Of a stretch of 64,000 nucleotides of DNA, positions 1 to 9,000 are shown in pieces. The translations under genes and the position numbers were made by a program. The notes under the pieces are model-generated. The model did not search any database, had not been told where the DNA came from, and saw nothing but the letters and a program-made list of their open reading frames with translations. Each line of letters opens with the position of its first letter. Within the stretch, counting starts at the first letter, position 1. The stretch comes from Nostoc sp. TH1S01 (GTDB lineage: Bacteria; Cyanobacteriota; Cyanobacteriia; Cyanobacteriales; Nostocaceae): positions 124,001 through 188,000 of the forward strand of contig JAGKSW010000018.1 of the NCBI GenBank assembly GCA_018993265.1, read 5' to 3'.

Positions 1-2
1 TA

Positions 3-470
3 CGCACACCCGATGCAGATAATTTGCTGTCAATGTACACTCGTACCCGTGCTACTGGCTTTGGAACCGAAGTTAAACGCCGGATTATGATTGGCACCTA
101 TGCCTTATCGGCTGGGTATTATGATGCTTACTATCTCAAAGCTCAAAAAGTCCGTACCCTCATTAAGCAAGACTTTGAAAATGCGTTTAAGCAAGTTGAT
201 GTGTTAGTTACTCCAACTGCTCCCACTACAGCATTTAAAGCAGGCGAAAAAACCACAGACCCCTTGAGCATGTACTTAAATGACTTGATGACTATTCCTG
301 TCAATCTTGCTGGTTTACCTGGTATCAGCGTACCTTGTGGTTTTGATGACAACGGTTTGCCGATTGGCTTGCAAGTAATTGGGAATGTGTTAAGAGAAGA
401 CCAAATTATTCAAGTTGCTTATGCTTATGAGCAATCGACTAATTGGCATTTACGCCAACCAGCACTATAG
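3..470 (+). CDS. gatA: Asp-tRNA(Asn)/Glu-tRNA(Gln) amidotransferase subunit A, C-terminal part (5' truncated by window edge)
   Basis: Open frame from window start; protein [40 protein letters not shown]...[13 protein letters not shown]...[10 protein letters not shown] is typical of the GatA C-terminus. Confidence 0.95.
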   Translation, partial: RTPDADNLLSMYTRTRATGFGTEVKRRIMIGTYALSAGYYDAYYLKAQKVRTLIKQDFENAFKQVDVLVTPTAPTTAFKAGEKTTDPLSMYLNDLMTIPVNLAGLPGISVPCGFDDNGLPIGLQVIGNVLREDQIIQVAYAYEQSTNWHLRQPAL

Positions 471-485
471 CGATATGGTTATCTC

Positions 486-543
486 TTGTTATTTGTCATT
501 TGTCCCTTGTTATTTGTATTTACAAGGGATAAATGACCAATGA
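486..543. repeat. Heptanucleotide tandem repeats (TTGTTAT/TTGTCAT/TTGTCCC) followed by partly inverted heptads (AAGGGAT AAATGAC CAATGAC)
   Basis: TTGTTAT TTGTCAT TTGTCCC TTGTTAT TTGTATT read directly at 486-520, then ACAAGGGATAAATGACCAATGAC. Confidence 0.85.
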
Positions 544-637
544 CAGCCTTAACCAGAGAATGGGAAATGTGAACGCACACTAGTACAGTAAGGCGGAAAT
601 AAAGCACCCATGATAAATTGCTGAAAAGCTTACTCTA

Positions 638-803
638 AGAGGATGTTTGGAAAGTCATGAAAGATACTAAAAACCCCTCTCCAAACCTCTCACCGAAGCG
701 GAGAGAGGCTTTGAAACCCCCATTCCCTCGTAGGGAAGGGGGGCTAGGGGGGTTAGGTTTTTCAGATTTTGATGTTAACAATAATACTTTTCAAACATCC
801 TCT
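638..803. mobile_element. MITE-like element with 18-bp TIRs (AGAGGATGTTTGGAAAGT / ACTTTTCAAACATCCTCT, 1 mismatch) and possible TAA target duplication
   Basis: TIRs at 638-655 and 786-803; internal hairpin motifs CTCTCacCGAAGCGGAGAG and CCTTCCctcgtaGGGAAGG-like; no coding capacity. Confidence 0.75.
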
Positions 804-893
804 AAGGGTTTCTTCATTTCATACTAGCCTGCGGCAAGCCGCTAAAAGCGTCTACAGACTTCATACTTCAGCCTTTTTGTACTAGCTGATGAA

Positions 894-1757
894 CTATTGA
901 CCATTGACCCTGGATTGTGGACTGTTGACTTGGGGAGTGAATGTGACTTCCTTGATTTTACCCGGAACTCCTAAGAGAGTTGCTGGTTGATTATTTACCG
1001 AAACCAAGACAACACCTGCATTTCCAGAACGAACAGTCAACTGTTTTTTGGCTGTCCAGGTTTTACGTTGTCCTTTGTTTAAATTGCCTACAAATTCAGT
1101 TTTGCCGTCTACTTTGACTTGTAACCAAGATTTGCCTTGAAGTTCTAACGTGACAGCGACAGTCTGACTTAGATTATTGGTGGGGGATGCAACAACAGCT
1201 AAGGGAGTTGGAGGACTTTGAGTAGATATTGCGGTTTGTTCTTGATTGGTAGATGGCAAAGATTGAGTTTTTGGTAATGGTACAGGAGTAGATAATGCTG
1301 CTGTTGTTTGTTTTTTAGATGTTCCTAAGTTGAATTTTTTGACTAGAGATTCTGCGGAAAATTGGGGATTAAGTACATACATAAGCCCACCCGCCGCCAC
1401 TAATAATAAGACAGCGTAAGGAATAAATAGAGGTAAGGAAAATTTGGGTTTAGGTTCTACGTTATGAATAGAATTTCTATCAACTGTTGCAGTAGGAACT
1501 TCAGTTGCAAAAGTTTTGGCTAAAGCAGCACCATCTAATCCAATAACATCTGCATAACGACGGATAAATCCCTGAATGTACACTGCTTCAGGTAATTCAT
1601 CGAACTGCCCAGCATCTAAAGCTTTTAAGCAAGCGAGGCGAATGTTAGTCTTAATTGCTACCTCTTCGAGTTGAATAGATTTTTCTTCTCTTACCTGTCT
1701 TAAAGTTTTACTTATTTCCTTTAACTGTTCTTTTTGATTTTCTTGTAAGAGGCTCAC
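894..1757 (-). CDS. RodZ-like protein: N-terminal HTH_25, single TM segment, C-terminal DUF4115-like domain
   Basis: LKEISKTLRQVREEKSIQLEEVAIKTNIRLACLKALDAGQFDELPEAVYIQGFIRRYADVIGLDG; TM FIPYAVLLLVAAGGLMYVL; C-term KSWLQVKVDGKTEFVGNLNKGQRKTWTAKKQLTVRSGNAGVVLVSVN. Confidence 0.85.
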   Translation of the reverse strand: MSLLQENQKEQLKEISKTLRQVREEKSIQLEEVAIKTNIRLACLKALDAGQFDELPEAVYIQGFIRRYADVIGLDGAALAKTFATEVPTATVDRNSIHNVEPKPKFSLPLFIPYAVLLLVAAGGLMYVLNPQFSAESLVKKFNLGTSKKQTTAALSTPVPLPKTQSLPSTNQEQTAISTQSPPTPLAVVASPTNNLSQTVAVTLELQGKSWLQVKVDGKTEFVGNLNKGQRKTWTAKKQLTVRSGNAGVVLVSVNNQPATLLGVPGKIKEVTFTPQVNSPQSRVNGQ

Positions 1758-1983
1758 GACCTTCTCCTAAAATTAACTCATGTTTACCATTTAACGGAAG
1801 AATTACTAAATTAATGTCAATTTTTTGACTATTTTCATTCTAGTTGCAAAACAAGTTATGACTCTTTTAAGTTGCATATTTACTTGTGAAGATTGTTGGA
1901 CTGAGAAAAAATTCGCTATTGACTCTATACGAAAAGAGCGAAAACTGCTATACAAGTAATTTTTAAAGCATAAAATTGCCCAC

Positions 1984-2874
1984 ATGAAAATACGTAAGCA
2001 GCAATTGTTATTGTTATTAGGGTTTAGGCTGCTAATTGTTGTCGGAATCATTGCAGCGATCGCTTACTGTACCATCTGTCTATTTCTGTTTGTCCAGCAA
2101 CCCAAATTCATCTTTTTTCCTTCCAGCATCATCGAAAAGACACCAGAATTATTCAATCTGCCTTACCAAGAAGTTTGGCTACCTGTAAAAACTAGCTTGG
2201 GAAAGGTGGAAAAAATCCACGGTTGGTGGATTAAAGCCAACCAGCCCGATGCCAAGGTGTTGTTATATCTGCACGGGAATGGCATTAATATTGGCGCAAA
2301 TATAGCGCATAGCCAGCGGTTTCATCAACTAGGATTTTCGGTACTGCTGATTGATTATCGGGGATATGGCCGCAGCCAAGGCGATTTTCCTAATGAAACG
2401 AGAGTCTATCAAGACGCTGCTACAGCTTGGCAATATTTGACGCAAAAACAGCAAATTCCACCCCAGCAAATTTTTATCTATGGCCATTCTTTGGGTGGTG
2501 CGATCGCTATTGATTTGGCAGTTAAACATCCCCAAGCCGCCGGATTAATTGTCGAAAGCTCGTTTACATCTATCCGCGAAATGATATCTGCTCGGAAATT
2601 GTTTTCGATATTCCCAATCGATTTAATTCTGACACAACGCTTTGACTCTATCAAAAAAGTCTCACAGTTGCGAATGCCAGTTTTATTCATTCACGGGACT
2701 GCTGATTCAACTGTGCCGTCTTTTATGAGCCAAAAGCTCTATGATGCTGCACCTGAACCAAAACAGCTAATTTTGGTTCCCAATGCTGAACATAACGATG
2801 TCGCTGTAGTCTCTGGTGGTAAATATCTGCAATGGGTGCAGTCATTTTTAACTTGGGGCGGGAGTAGGGAGTAG
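1984..2874 (+). CDS. Alpha/beta hydrolase, BAAT/acyl-thioester hydrolase-like, N-terminal TM anchor
   Basis: LYLHGNG, DYRGYGRSQG, IYGHSLGGAIA (nucleophile elbow GHSLG), PVLFIHGTADSTVP, NAEHND. Confidence 0.9.
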   Translation: MKIRKQQLLLLLGFRLLIVVGIIAAIAYCTICLFLFVQQPKFIFFPSSIIEKTPELFNLPYQEVWLPVKTSLGKVEKIHGWWIKANQPDAKVLLYLHGNGINIGANIAHSQRFHQLGFSVLLIDYRGYGRSQGDFPNETRVYQDAATAWQYLTQKQQIPPQQIFIYGHSLGGAIAIDLAVKHPQAAGLIVESSFTSIREMISARKLFSIFPIDLILTQRFDSIKKVSQLRMPVLFIHGTADSTVPSFMSQKLYDAAPEPKQLILVPNAEHNDVAVVSGGKYLQWVQSFLTWGGSRE

Positions 2875-3074
2875 AAATACTATTTCTGAGCGCAACTTAG
2901 TATTAGAAGTCAGAATCAATGAGTGGTGGAAAAATACCCGTCATATCAGATGTTGGCTTCTAAATTCTGTATTATTACTGAGTTATTAATCTTGCGTTTA
3001 CGCCTCGAATTTAGTAAATCTACATAACCAAAAAACAGACAATTTCATTTCCAAGAAATAAATTATTCATCTTG

Positions 3075-3131
3075 TGGGGTAGGCATCTTGCCTGCCCTTG
3101 TGACGGGATGGGTGTCTTCACCCGTCCCCCA
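3075..3131. repeat. Short intergenic palindromic repeat (CTTGTGGGGTAGGCATCTTGCC...GGGTGTCTTCACCCGTCCCCCAAG)
   Basis: Internal hairpins GGCatctTGCC and GGGTGtctTCACCC flanked by CTTGTGGGG/CCCCCAAG. Confidence 0.5.
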
Positions 3132-3234
3132 AGAAAATTTTGAATATTTTTTTACTTACAAGCCCCTAAATATCCGGATGTAAGATTTCAGCCAAAGGAG
3201 AATTTATACAACTTTATCTCTTGCAGTATGGGGA

Positions 3235-4302
3235 GTGACTTGTATCATGACGATGACATCTGCATATTTATTTAAAATTCCGGGAAATCCCACTATTGAA
3301 ATTTCACAAGCCGAACTGCGATCGCTGCTAGCTAAAATTGAGTCAGACCTTCATCGCAGCCAGGTTTATCGTCAAGCTGTGGCTACAGTAGAAAAGCTCA
3401 TTGGCTCTTGTGAAGAAGCCAAAACTTTGTTTAAAGCTGTCGGTAGAGAAGCAATTGGTTTAGCATTCCAGCAATTTGCAAATTATGCCCAAGTTGCAGA
3501 TAGCAATCAACAGACAGATACAGAATTAGAAAACTCTACTGATATAGCTAATAACATCACCAGCAATCATATACATTCCCAACCAACAAACACAGATTTA
3601 TTCTCAACATCTTTGACAACTGAAACTACAAGTAATACCTCAAGCAAACATCCAGAAAATTCAGCAGACAAACATCCTATACCAAAACTTATGAACTGGC
3701 TAAAACCTCATCAAAAAAATGCTCATACTGAACTAGCCAAGCAAAAGTTAGCCGAACAACGTTTAGCAATCATGGCTCAAATTGGTCAACAACTGCGCCA
3801 AGCTCGTGAAGCTAGAAGTTTTTGTTTGAGAGATTTGAGTATCTTCACTCACCTACCAATTCATCAAATGGAAGCGGTAGAAAACGGCGATTTAGACTCA
3901 TTACCAGAAGATATTTTAGTCAGAGGATTTATCCGAGTTATGGGTAATGCTTTGGGGTTAAATGGCACAAGTTTAGCTAATTCGTTACCAATGGTTAACA
4001 CCGCACCATCGGTTATACCTTCTTGGTCTCAACCTAAACATCACTCCCCAGGTTTGGGGTTAGAAGTACGACCGATACATTTGTATTTGGGCTACACAGC
4101 ACTTGTGGCTGGGACAGTGGGAGGATTATCTGTTATGTCTCAACCTGGAAAAATTGACACTACTGTTAATCCTGATGTCGCTCCGTCTTCCTCTATTTCC
4201 CAATCAAACCAAAATGCTGAAACAATTACTAAACCAGGTATCAAATCTACTCGTACTGGAATTAGTGTCGGCTCAGATATTGCCCCACCGGAAACACTGT
4301 AG
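3235..4302 (+). CDS. HTH_25 (RodZ-type helix-turn-helix) domain protein with long N-terminal region and a C-terminal hydrophobic segment (GTG start or ATG at 3247)
   Basis: QIGQQLRQAREARSFCLRDLSIFTHLPIHQMEAVENGDLDSLPEDILVRGFIRVMGNALGL resembles the RodZ HTH. Confidence 0.75.
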   Translation: MTCIMTMTSAYLFKIPGNPTIEISQAELRSLLAKIESDLHRSQVYRQAVATVEKLIGSCEEAKTLFKAVGREAIGLAFQQFANYAQVADSNQQTDTELENSTDIANNITSNHIHSQPTNTDLFSTSLTTETTSNTSSKHPENSADKHPIPKLMNWLKPHQKNAHTELAKQKLAEQRLAIMAQIGQQLRQAREARSFCLRDLSIFTHLPIHQMEAVENGDLDSLPEDILVRGFIRVMGNALGLNGTSLANSLPMVNTAPSVIPSWSQPKHHSPGLGLEVRPIHLYLGYTALVAGTVGGLSVMSQPGKIDTTVNPDVAPSSSISQSNQNAETITKPGIKSTRTGISVGSDIAPPETL

Positions 4303-4375
4303 TAAAAGTATGAAGGGTGAAGTATGAAGTATGAAATTTTATCTTCATACTTAAAAGTTCCAATGCCGAGAAACT

Positions 4376-5557
4376 ATGACCATAGACCCTTATGCTTGGA
4401 TAGAACAATCATTAGCAACCATCCATCGGGCGGACTGGTATCGTGCAGTACAAGCATTGAGCGATCGCCCTGGTGCGACTGTTGTTTTGGCGGGGCGAGA
4501 GGTAATTAATTTTGCTAGTAATGATTATTTAGGCTTGGCTGGGGATGAAAGATTAATTGCTGCTGCTATAGCCGCTACAAGAGAATTTGGTACTGGTAGC
4601 ACAGGTTCTCGCTTACTCAGTGGGCATCGGCAATTACACAGAGACTTAGAAAAAGCGATCGCATCCTTGAAACAAACGGAAGATGCTCTGGTCTTTAGTT
4701 CAGGATATTTGGCAAACTTAGGAGCGATCGCAGCTGTCGTTGGTAAACGCGATTTAATTGTCTCTGACCAGTACAATCATTCCAGCCTCAAAAATGGTGC
4801 AATTCTCAGTGGCGCAACAATCATTGAATATTCTCACTGTGATGTTGTGGCTTTAAAAACTCAACTCAGCCAACAGCGACAAAACTACCGTCGTTGTTTA
4901 ATTTTGACTGATAGCGTCTTCAGCATGGATGGCGATTTATGCCCTTTACCAACATTGTTAGAAATAGCTGAAGAATTTAACTGTATGCTGCTAGTTGATG
5001 AAGCTCATGCAACTGGGGTAATTGGTAAAAATGGTGCTGGGTGTGTAGAACATTTTGGCTGTACTGGAAAGCAGTTAATTCAAATTGGCACTTTAAGCAA
5101 AGCTTTAGGTAGTTTAGGTGGTTATGTAGCTGGCAGTGCCAACTTAATTGATTTTTTACGCAATCGCGCTCCGACTTGGATTTACACCACCGGACTTTCT
5201 CCGGCGGATACAGCCGCAGCCTTAGCCGCAATCCAAATTGTCCAACAAGAACCCCAAAGAGGAAAGCAATTGTGGCGCAATGTAGATTATCTGAAAAATT
5301 TCATGCAGCAGCAATTACCCCACCTCAAATTGCTACCCACACAATCACCTATAGTTTGTTTTCAATTACCCAGTCCAGGCGATGCACTTCGAGTTGGTAA
5401 ACACCTCAAAGAAGCAGGTATTTTTGCCCCAGCAATTCGTCCGCCCACAGTGCCGACAAGTCGCATCAGAATTTCGGTCATGGCTACTCATAAAACAGAA
5501 CATATAGAAGAATTAGTTGCTGCATTGAAACATATAGGAATCCGGTTTGATTTCTGA
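4376..5557 (+). CDS. bioF: 8-amino-7-oxononanoate synthase / AON synthase family PLP enzyme
   Basis: [76 protein letters not shown] (PLP Lys). Confidence 0.93.
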   Translation: MTIDPYAWIEQSLATIHRADWYRAVQALSDRPGATVVLAGREVINFASNDYLGLAGDERLIAAAIAATREFGTGSTGSRLLSGHRQLHRDLEKAIASLKQTEDALVFSSGYLANLGAIAAVVGKRDLIVSDQYNHSSLKNGAILSGATIIEYSHCDVVALKTQLSQQRQNYRRCLILTDSVFSMDGDLCPLPTLLEIAEEFNCMLLVDEAHATGVIGKNGAGCVEHFGCTGKQLIQIGTLSKALGSLGGYVAGSANLIDFLRNRAPTWIYTTGLSPADTAAALAAIQIVQQEPQRGKQLWRNVDYLKNFMQQQLPHLKLLPTQSPIVCFQLPSPGDALRVGKHLKEAGIFAPAIRPPTVPTSRIRISVMATHKTEHIEELVAALKHIGIRFDF

Positions 5558-5640
5558 ATTTACTTGTGAAGGTAGGGAACAGGGAACGGGGAACAGAAAC
5601 TGTACTGAGTTTTGTTCACAAATCAAATACGAGTCCCATA
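5533..5640. mobile_element. MITE-like element A, copy 1 (TIR ~TATAGGAATCCGGTTTGATTT / AAATCAAATACGAGTCCCATA) carrying GGGAACA heptads; overlaps bioF stop
   Basis: Same TIR and core organisation as 36185-36299 and 47865-48021. Confidence 0.7.
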
Positions 5641-6045
5641 CTAATTAACTGTTAACGTTGAGAGATAATTTCTCAAGTCAACTTTAAATTATACTGCTAT
5701 GGACAGATTTAAATTAGTGCATTGAATTTAGCTAAAAAACCACCTATGCACGCGGATAAATGCAGATGAAACAGATTTATGATTGCAATATTTTAGCATT
5801 GCCACGCCGTTAAAGTGCGTTATATAGCATTCCTAGAGGCTCGCTATAATTTAAGATGAATATATAAAAATTAGTTTATTTAAAATTTTTAAATTAGTGT
5901 AAATAAAATCTTATATTCTTACAACTTTATTTAGTTACACATACATTATTTTTGAGAAATTGACTACTAGCAAAAGGTATTTTTTCATCTACCTAAAGGA
6001 TCTATCTCAAGATAAATGTCCAAAAATTGCAAACTAGCTTAGGGT

Positions 6046-9000
6046 ATGTATATATCCCACCACAAGTATTGGTTGCTTGCAAGTGTTTTCATGCCCTACA
6101 TTCATTATTCGCATTTACTACGTTATTGCTTTGTGGTGGTAATTGTCGCCACAGCACTAGTAATAATGCTCTTGCTTGACCCTATATTAGACATGAAGAG
6201 AGCGCCATTCCTACTATTTTTTAGTGCTGTAATGGTGAGTGCTTGGTATGGTGGTTTGAAATCAGGACTGTTAGCAACCTTCTTGTCAGCAATTGTCAGT
6301 GATTATTTTTTTCTTTCTCAACAGTATGCACTCAATTTAAGCTTATCTAATGGGGTAAAGATACTGTTATTTGCCTTACAGGGATTAATGTTTAGTTTTA
6401 TCTGTGAGGCATTGAGGCACGCGAAACGCAAAGCTGAAATTAATTTCCAGAAACTTAAAGTTAGCGAGGAACGATTTCGCGTCGCCCTGAGTAATTCAGA
6501 TATTGTTGTATTTCAGCAAGACAGAGATTTCCGTTATCAGTGGATTCATAATCTTCAGGGTATAGACACAGTTGCAGCAGTACTGGGCAAAACTGATTAT
6601 GAACTTTTCCCAACGGCAGTAGCACAACAATTAACGACAATTAAACGCCGTGCAGTAGAACAAGGCAGTTGCACCCGTGAAGAGGTTTGTATCACTTTAC
6701 GAGGAGAAGTTGTTTATTATGACTTGCTGGTGGAACCTCTCAAAGACGGAGATGGGGGTGTAACTTGTGTAGGTGTAAATATTACTGAGCGTAAGCAAAC
6801 AGAAATCGAAAAAGCTAAGTTACAAAGCAAACTTCAGCAAGCCCTGCAACAAAAAGATGAATCTTTAGCTTTACTGAATACTTGGTTAACTACTTCCCCG
6901 GTAGCATTGGCATTTCTTGATTCAGAACTCCGCTATGTGTATGCTAACGAAGCTTTAGCAGCTATCAATGGAGTGCCGCTCAGTCAACATATTGGCCGCA
7001 CCTTACAAGAAATATTACCGGAATGGGCAGCACAATTAGAGCCTGTTTTTCAACAAGTAATGCAAACGCGCCAACCATTACTTAACCAAGAAGTCAACGG
7101 TGAAACTTATCCGCCTGGGGTGTATCGGCAAAGTTTAGTCAGCTACTATCCCGTTAGCTTACCAAATGGAAAATTACTGGGAGTGGGAGTTACTGGGATT
7201 GAAATAACACCGCTCAAACAAGCTGAACAAGCATTGCGAGACAGCGAAGCCAAGTTTCGCGGTGTGGTTGAGTCAAATATGATTGGGATTGGCTTCTGGG
7301 AAAGAGATGGCAGAATTACAGATGCTAATGATGCGTTGCTGAACATGTTAGGTTACAGCCGCGAAGACTTAGTGAATGGAGAAGTGGACTGGCGAAATTT
7401 GACTCCTGTTGAGTATTTGCCACTCGATGAGCAAGCACTGAAACAATTTCAACATAGTTCCTTTTGCACCCCTTATGAAAAAGAATATCTTCGCAAAGAT
7501 GGTACTCGCTTACCAGTGTTAATTGGTAGCAGTCATTTTGAGGGAACTTTAGACAGAGGCGCTTTTTTTGTTCTGGATATTACAGAACGCAAGCAAGTGG
7601 AAGAGCAACTGCGTTATGTCGCTGAAATTAGCAGTTTACTATCTACCTCATTAGATTATGAAGAGACTTTACAGCAAATTGCCACAATCTCTGTACCTCA
7701 ATTAGCTGACTGGTGTAGTGTGGAGATTTTGGCGGAAGATGGTTCGCTGCGTCGTTTACCTTTGGCTTATGCAGATCCATCTCAGGCGGAGTTAGCGCAA
7801 AAACTTCAGGAGTATGTGCCGAATTTGTCAGGTACACATCCGATCGCTAGAGTACTGCAAACAGGCAAACCAGAATTAATTTCGCAAGTAACTGATGCAG
7901 TGTTAGTTGCAGCCACACAAAACGCAGAACATTTAGAAATTGTCCGCCAGCTAGGGGTGAAGTCGGCAATGGTGGTGCCGTTAATCGCCCACAAGCGAGT
8001 TCTGGGTTGTATTAGCTTTGCGATCGCTCAATCAAATCGTTGTTACGATGAAACTGATTTAAATTTAGCCACAGATATTGCTTATCGGGCTGCCTTAGCA
8101 GTAGAAAATGCCCAACTTTATCGAGATAATCATCAAGCGTTAATCAATTATGCTGAATCTCTCTCACTATTAGATGCATTGTTAGCAGGCGCACCTGTGG
8201 CTGTCTGCTTTTTAGACCGAGAACTACGCTACATCAGAATTAATCAGGTTTTAGCTGACATTAACGGTTTCCCGGTGGAAGCGCATCTGGGGCGCAAATT
8301 TAGCGAGATATTTCCCAGGATGGCGGCACGGTTTGAAGAGCAGTTACAACAGGTGTTAGAGACTGGAGAACCCTTGCTGAATGTCGAAATTAGCGGGGAA
8401 GTGCCAGGAAAACGAGGAATGTATGGCTATTGGCTGGGTAACTATTATCCAGTCCGCAATGCTTTAGATGAAACTGTGGGAATTGGAATTATTCTTTCAG
8501 ATGTTACCGCCACCAAAGTTGCCGAAATTGCTTTGCGCGAAAGTGAATCGAGATTCCGCGCCATGTTCAACCAAGCAGCGGTGGGTATTGCCTTAGTTGG
8601 GTTAACAGGAAAATTCTTACAAGTAAATCCGGCGTTGTGTGAAATTACTGGTTACAGCCAAGAAGAATTAATCCAAATGAACTTTCAAGATATTACCCAC
8701 CCTGATGATTTAGCAGTTGATTGGGAACAGGCTGGGAGAGTTGTAGCTAAGGAAATTAACGGTTATTCCTTAGAAAAACGCTACATTCGCAAAGATGGTT
8801 CCCTGGTTTGGGTGAATTTGACTTCTTCGGCAGTGTGGGATATTCATGGACAAGCGAAGTATGCAGTTGGCATTATTGAAGATATTAGCGATCGCAAACA
8901 AGCAGAACTAGCGCAAAACTTTTTAGTCGAAGCCAGTAGTCTACTAGCAGCTTCCCTAGATTATCAAGTCACTCTCAATAATGTCGCTAATTTGGTAGTG

